NCBI GenBank assembly: GCA_947652115.1
Contig: OX393568.1
Span: forward strand, 1,243,353-1,307,352
DNA length: 64,000 bases
DNA from: Blastomussa wellsi
Taxonomy: Eukaryota > Cnidaria > Anthozoa > Scleractinia > Plerogyridae
Direction of reading: 5' to 3'
This document shows, one piece after another, positions 59,431-64,000 of the stretch. The notes beneath the pieces are model-generated. The model ran no database searches. It was not told the DNA's origin and saw nothing but the letters and a program-made list of their open reading frames with translations. How positions within the stretch are numbered: the stretch's first letter is position 1; each line of letters starts with the position of its first letter. Both the position numbers and the translations under genes were made by a program.

Positions 59431-60413
59431 CAAGAGGATAAAGGGTAAGAGAGGTAATCCCCATGTAGAGCGTTTTCACTCACGTGACCAAACAAATAAA
59501 TTGAAAACCATTCAGTGGATAGAGTCACGAAACTACGATGTTATAGAATATAAATAAAGAAAGCACTTCTCCAATTTTCAGGCGTGTGCGTTATTCCAAA
59601 CTTCAGTTATTCACCGAAATGTTTCGCACAAATTTACAGAACCCAGTATGGAGCCGCCATATTGGTGTACCTCAGTGGAACACCAATATGGCGGCCGGAA
59701 ATAGTGTAAACATCCGGGAGTTTACTTTGGTTATCTAGGCGACTGGTTACCTGTTTTGAACAAACAAATGTTCATATAAACACTTTTCCTAATACTTAAA
59801 CTTCTCAAATGGCTAAATCTCGCGAGATAAGTATGTGTTTTTCGACACACATGATCGTAACCGTATGTCATGTCACGCACCGCCATAACTCTGAAATTCA
59901 AATTGCGCTGGTTTCCAAACGAAGGATGCTGTTGAGTTGAAAAGTTGTACACAAATATAAATTTAGCGCCTCTTATGCCTGATGAGTATAAAACGTTTGG
60001 TGGCTCTTTGGTTTTGGATTGTAGAATTTTATGACTTCACGTGAAAACGCTCTATTCCTGAGGTAATCTGTCTCAAGTTATTTTTAGAACGCACTCATTC
60101 TCGCGCGTATAATATTTCGACGGACGACTCTTTCTTCATCGTCATTTTCCAGTGTCACTTGGTGTAGAAACTTTCTTGTAATCGTTTTCGTCTACAAAAC
60201 ATATCTTTACGTCTTCCGCCAGGTCGCCTCGCACAATGCGCGAGGGTTTTGCCACTTTTGCGCGGATGATCTGCGTGGGCTGTCTACGTCATCAAAGTTC
60301 GCGCCATATGATTTGGGATAGGGGTGATCTAAAAATAACTTGAGACGGATTACCTCACGGGAATAGGGCCCATACCGTATGGGGGATTACCTCTCTTACC
60401 CTTTATCCTCTCT
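59431..60413. mobile_element. Nested MITE cluster
   Basis: Outer ends: CAAGAGGATAAAGGGTAAGA and GAGGTAATCCCC (59431-59462) versus GGGGGATTACCTCTCTTACC and CTTTATCCTCTCTT (60380-60413). Inside are two further elements: one at 59466-60053 (TAGAGCGTTTTCAC and GTGAAAACGCTCTA ends) and one at 60054-60364 (TTCCTGAGGTAATCTGTCTC and GAGACGGATTACCTCACGGGAA ends). Confidence 0.85.
59653..59695. repeat. Perfect 16-bp inverted repeat GCCGCCATATTGGTGT
   Basis: The arms GCCGCCATATTGGTGT and ACACCAATATGGCGGC are exact complements around an 11-base loop. Inside the element at 59466-60053. Confidence 0.9.
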
Positions 60414-60419
60414 TCGATA

Positions 60420-61365
60420 TACCGCGTACCGGGAGACGATGTAGCCTGTATTACTATAAGGTCGCCTTTGGAGTTGAAGCTCCAACCGAATAATTAGTTC
60501 TATTTTTATTCTTTCGCTCTTTCTCTTACAATTGCCTCTCACGCAGACGTCGAACGTCCAGAACGACAAAGCCCTAAGGATGTCTGCGTGGGGAGGTTAT
60601 TTGCGTACCGGAAAAACGTAAAGAAAAAAAAAAAGACGAGAGCATTTTCAATGTATCTTAAGATTTATATTGTTACGACAAAACCGCAGTCAGCTATTTA
60701 TAATTAAGGGGAATTTGAAAAGAGCTGCATTGTCTACAGGTGTTAAATGAGTCGCGCTTTTTAGAAGTCATATTCCCGGTCGTCTCTATCATTCGTGATA
60801 ATCTAACATAAGTATCACGTCGATCATCATCAGTTTTAAAACCTTAAATGGGTCCTACAGTATCCTTTCAAATAATTTCTTTTAAAATTAATTTTCATCA
60901 TATCACTATTGGAATAAAAAAGCTAATTTATTATATTGGTCATTAGCACCCATTAGAAGCTTCCTGATGTTAGGCTTGCCTTTTGTTTTGGTTAAGGATC
61001 ATGGATACAATTATTTTCATACCAAGTTAATTATTGTGGAGAATCGGGCGTCATCAATATAATGAATCTAAATGAAAAGCAGACCACTTGAAATAATCTG
61101 GCTAGCCCCTGAAATAAATTTACTTTCAATCAAGAAAAGATTCTTATCAGCCAAAAATAAACTGCAACAGAAACAGAACTTTAATGCTGATAAAGTCGGA
61201 ATCTAAGAAAAAATGAGACCACTTTGACCAGCCTTTGAAATAAATATACATTCACTCAAGAAAAGCGAGATTCTTGGAGCTTCTTGTCCCGCTATCTGTT
61301 GATGTGGACAAGATAAGCCCATTTTTTGCGTGACAAAAGTAACAAAACGCAGACAGTCTTCCATT
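60420..61365 (+). promoter_or_regulatory. Duplicated block, copy 3 and PYCR upstream region
   Basis: This copy directly precedes the reductase gene and should include its promoter. It contains CCGCGTACCGGGAGACGATG, GATGTGGACAAGATAAGCCC and the AGCCAAAAATAAACTGCAAC segment shared with copies 1 and 2. No TATA box was singled out. Confidence 0.5.
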
Positions 61366-61485
61366 GTTGTTGTTTACCTTAATTTGATTGGCTGTACGTT
61401 GGATAAATTGCGCGAGTCACAATGCTCTTTGTTCACCAGAAGCAAAGAACACGTCCTGAAATTTGTGCTCTTTCAGCCGCCAGCC

Positions 61486-62307
61486 ATGAGTTTGATTTCG
61501 TCGTTAGGTTTTATTGGAGGGGGAAAAGCAGCGCAAGTACTTGCTAAAGGATTTTTGTCTGCCGGAATAATCAAAGCAAGCGAAATTTTCGCCAGCGCTC
61601 CTTCAGAAAGAGACTTGAGTGAATTTCGTACCATGGGCTGCAACACGACGCACGATAATAAAACCATAATGAAAGAAAGTAACTTCGTGTTCCTCGCTAT
61701 AAAAGCCAAAGTTTTCCCTGAAGTTTTAAAGGAAATTTCGCCTGTGGTTACAAGAAATCATATGGTGGCGTCCATAGCGGCTGGAGTTACTTTAGATTAT
61801 CTTCAAAATTATCTGCCGGGTCGAAGTCGTGTCGTTCGAATGATGCTGAACACTCCGGTGCAATTTCGCGAGGGAGTCACGGCTGTAACGTTCGGAAAAT
61901 TTGCTCGCGATGATGACTACACATTTGTTCATCAGTTGATGTCTTCTGTGGGATACTGCTTTGATGTGGATGAAGAACTCATGGACGTGATGACAGCGTT
62001 GACTGGAGGGGGACCCGCGTACTTGTACCTCGCGATCGAAGCATTGGCGGATGGCGCTGTCAGAGCGGGGTTAAATCGCCAAGAAGCGATGAAATTAGCG
62101 GCGAAAACATGCGCTGGGGCGGCTAAGATGGTGTTAGAAAGCGGGCAACATCCCGGGGAACTTAAAGATGCTGTTTGCTCCGCCGGGGGGTCAACAATTG
62201 CAGGGATAAACGCTCTTGAAGAGTGTGGATTTCGCGGGGCTTTGATGAAGGCTGTACACGCTGCAACAGAACGGGCTAAAGAACTCGGGAAAAACGGCAC
62301 GCGGTGA
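61486..62307 (+). CDS. PYCR3: Pyrroline-5-carboxylate reductase (PYCR3-like), single exon
   Basis: Enzyme of 273 residues making the last step of proline synthesis, reducing 1-pyrroline-5-carboxylate with NAD(P)H. The N-terminal Rossmann motif LGFIGGGKAAQ is at residues 7-17. IAAGVTLDYLQ, TALTGGGPAYLY and the family signature region ELKDAVCSAGGSTIAGINALEE are intact. Length equals that of human PYCR3 (274), and no mitochondrial presequence is seen, so a cytosolic enzyme is likely. The ATG at 61486 is the first in frame; the open frame continues upstream to 61330 but from a GTG, and that part is not conserved in the family. The gene has no introns although its neighbours have many. Upstream sequence (60420-61365) recurs at 58205-58645, so the region just before the gene has been duplicated. 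AATAAA is at 62603. Confidence 0.95.
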   Translation: MSLISSLGFIGGGKAAQVLAKGFLSAGIIKASEIFASAPSERDLSEFRTMGCNTTHDNKTIMKESNFVFLAIKAKVFPEVLKEISPVVTRNHMVASIAAGVTLDYLQNYLPGRSRVVRMMLNTPVQFREGVTAVTFGKFARDDDYTFVHQLMSSVGYCFDVDEELMDVMTALTGGGPAYLYLAIEALADGAVRAGLNRQEAMKLAAKTCAGAAKMVLESGQHPGELKDAVCSAGGSTIAGINALEECGFRGALMKAVHAATERAKELGKNGTR

Positions 62308-64000
62308 AAATCATTAAAGCGAATAGAGCAAATGAAAGAACCCTAATTTCAGGTTTATGCAGTCTTCAAAAGAGACCTATTGTATTTATATTAATCGTGA
62401 AAATTATATTTTGTTTGAATTCCTTGACTCGTAACATGCCACGTGGATTCCTGTTCGAAACTAAGGTTACGTCAGAATTGGCGCCAATATTTCAGTGCAG
62501 GGCGATAAATTACCATATCGACTTTCAGGTGGGTTGTCGCCCGGAACAATAGCTTTATTTATTTTAGAAAATAAGACTTCTTTGTCCCATAATTTATACG
62601 AAAATAAAATATCCAGTGTTCGGATAACACAAATATTGGCACAACTAAATATGCCATGAGAGTGTATAAATTTGCTGGCTTATATTTAAAGGAATAAACG
62701 GAGGATTTACCATTATGACAGCCTTAATCTTAAGTTTTATTATGGCCAAGTTTAGGCTCAGCAAATTTAATTTGTTAATTTGATTTAATTTGTACTTGAT
62801 TGACCACTCCCAAATGGGGTTTTTCAGGGCCAATTTACATATCTAATCAGGGTGAGATCGGACGTCAGCATGTAAAGGCGCCTATAGCAGCCGCTATCAG
62901 TCCATTCATGATCTCACCCGAACCCAACCAGCAGAGCAGACCACAACACCGGGAACTCCATGCCCTACTCAAATTGCCACTCTCACAAGTAATGTAGTAA
63001 TATATCATCATAGTTTTGAAAGATAAGAAAGTGCTATATCTTTATTAGGTGAATTGCAGTGCTGTGACTTTACAAGTTCATTGCTGCGAACACCCCTCAG
63101 TCAGATCAGACATCATTGAAAATAAATATTTATGATAATTATTTACTTTTCATGCATGTACTGTAGTCTTGCTTCTTTAATCAATTTGTGCAGGGGCATA
63201 ACCAGCCTTTTTGTATAAAGGGGTTCCTAAGAAAGCACCTCAATTGACAAGTGAGCATCCGAAGTACTCTTTCCTAGGGGATATGCTTACCGGAAATTTT
63301 TGTATTTTAGAATGGCATTTTCAGAAGTATTTTCAGAAATGGCATTTCTTCCATTCTGAGATTGAATTTCCAATAATCTACATCATTTTTTGTGTGGGGA
63401 TACAAACTTTGTCTTGCACGTGCTCACATACGCAAGCTGGTAAGAAAATAACAGTGGCTTTTAAAGCTTCTACTGGACATTCAACATTGCAAGTACCACG
63501 TGGTTGCCAATAACCATGTCTGAATGGGATGTCTGATGCAAATCTTGCAAATCTGATGCGTATGGCTAGCTTGTACGCATCAAACAGCGCACACACTTTT
63601 TCGTCACCACTGTTAACAGATGCACCGAGGATTTGAATTTATTAGCAAAACATGAGTGGCAAATTGTTTTCTTCTCGAACTCTATCTCAGTTTGGTGGTA
63701 CTGTAGTTTTCCTGTATAGGAAGATCTGGGTAAGAGATTAACTTCATCAGTGCTGATTTACCATTCACTCAAATAGGATATCAGCAAGAAAGAGGATTGT
63801 ACGATCTGCACAATATACACCCTCATAACACTGGAACCCTCGATATGGCATGTGATGCCTTTTTTTACATGTAAATTACCGGCAATTTTCTTTTCTTTTT
63901 CTCGAAAAGGGAAGATCTCATCCCAATAAATTCCGAAAGGGGATTCCAATAAATTTTTTCTTCTTGAAATTATATCCATGGTCATAGCTCAAAAGGGGGG
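62308..64000. other. Right flank, no gene seen
   Basis: PYCR 3' UTR probably ends near AATAAA at 62603 or 62692. A segment at about 63193 starts like the GGGCATAGCCAG MITE. The frames at 62800-62997 (plus) and 63211-63513 (plus) have no recognisable family and look like chance openings. Confidence 0.55.

Larger units (their letters stand above)
55497..61485. other. Repeat-rich spacer upstream of PYCR
   Basis: No host exon recognised over about 6 kb. It holds a BEL/Pao remnant (55985-56295), TTAA MITE copy C (56705-56944), three copies of a duplicated block (57175-57650, 58205-59400, 60420-61365), a GGTATGGTTTTTTGAG-type repeat (about 57870-58220) and a nested MITE cluster (59431-60413). GC content rises close to the reductase gene. 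Confidence 0.65.

Noticed and set aside
61330..61485. Upstream extension of the reductase frame
   Set aside because: It starts at GTG, not ATG, is not conserved in the family and lies in the duplicated upstream block.
63211..63513. 100-residue frame near the right end
   Set aside because: Begins in a MITE-like segment and has no recognisable domain.
1..64000. CRISPR arrays, operons or phage islands
   Set aside because: The spliced gene structures and SINEs show animal nuclear DNA; the tandem repeats seen are minisatellites.

Overview
This is animal nuclear DNA, most likely from an anthozoan cnidarian such as a stony coral. The genes are split into many short exons with GT-AG introns, the base composition is AT-rich, and introns and spacers are crowded with tRNA-derived SINEs and short inverted-repeat (MITE-like) elements. 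The organism is an inference from gene content (a voltage-sensing phosphatase, a VEGF/PDGF-like factor, a PPEF phosphatase, a potato-inhibitor-I protein) and repeat style. No ribosomal RNA, true tRNA, CRISPR or bacterial operon was seen. Exon limits were placed by hand from splice sites, reading phase and family similarity.

Layout. 1-11167 (+): 3' part of a PPEF-type serine/threonine phosphatase with EF-hands, 15 exons, start outside the window. 11168-15397: repeat-rich spacer. 15398-18454 (-): a secreted VEGF/PDGF-like growth factor, 6 exons. 19247-19480 (+): an intronless TIMM8 import chaperone, head-to-head with the growth factor. 21273-34912 (+): an F-BAR plus double-SH3 protein of the FCHSD/Nervous wreck family, 19 exons. 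37946-40229 (-): a tiny three-exon potato inhibitor I (MEROPS I13) protein, almost invisible to ORF calling. 41514-52191 (+): a voltage-sensing phosphatase (VSP/TPTE), 18 exons. 53959-55496 (-): a protein with a UBA-like region, two PPPY motifs and three CxxC-HxxC zinc units at an exact 40-residue period. 55497-61485: a BEL/Pao remnant, MITEs and a repeated block that forms the upstream region of the last gene. 61486-62307 (+): intronless pyrroline-5-carboxylate reductase. 62308-64000: no gene seen.

The genes do not form an operon or one pathway. Several are linked to signalling at membranes: Ca2+-regulated phosphatase, phosphoinositide phosphatase, membrane-bending adaptor, secreted growth factor and a possible Nedd4-ligase adaptor. 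This is ordinary neighbourhood in an animal genome, not evidence of a shared system. The parts most worth a second look are the 40-residue-period zinc protein, the inhibitor with an atypical reactive loop, the VSP voltage sensor with one arginine replaced by leucine, and the repeated upstream blocks of the reductase gene.
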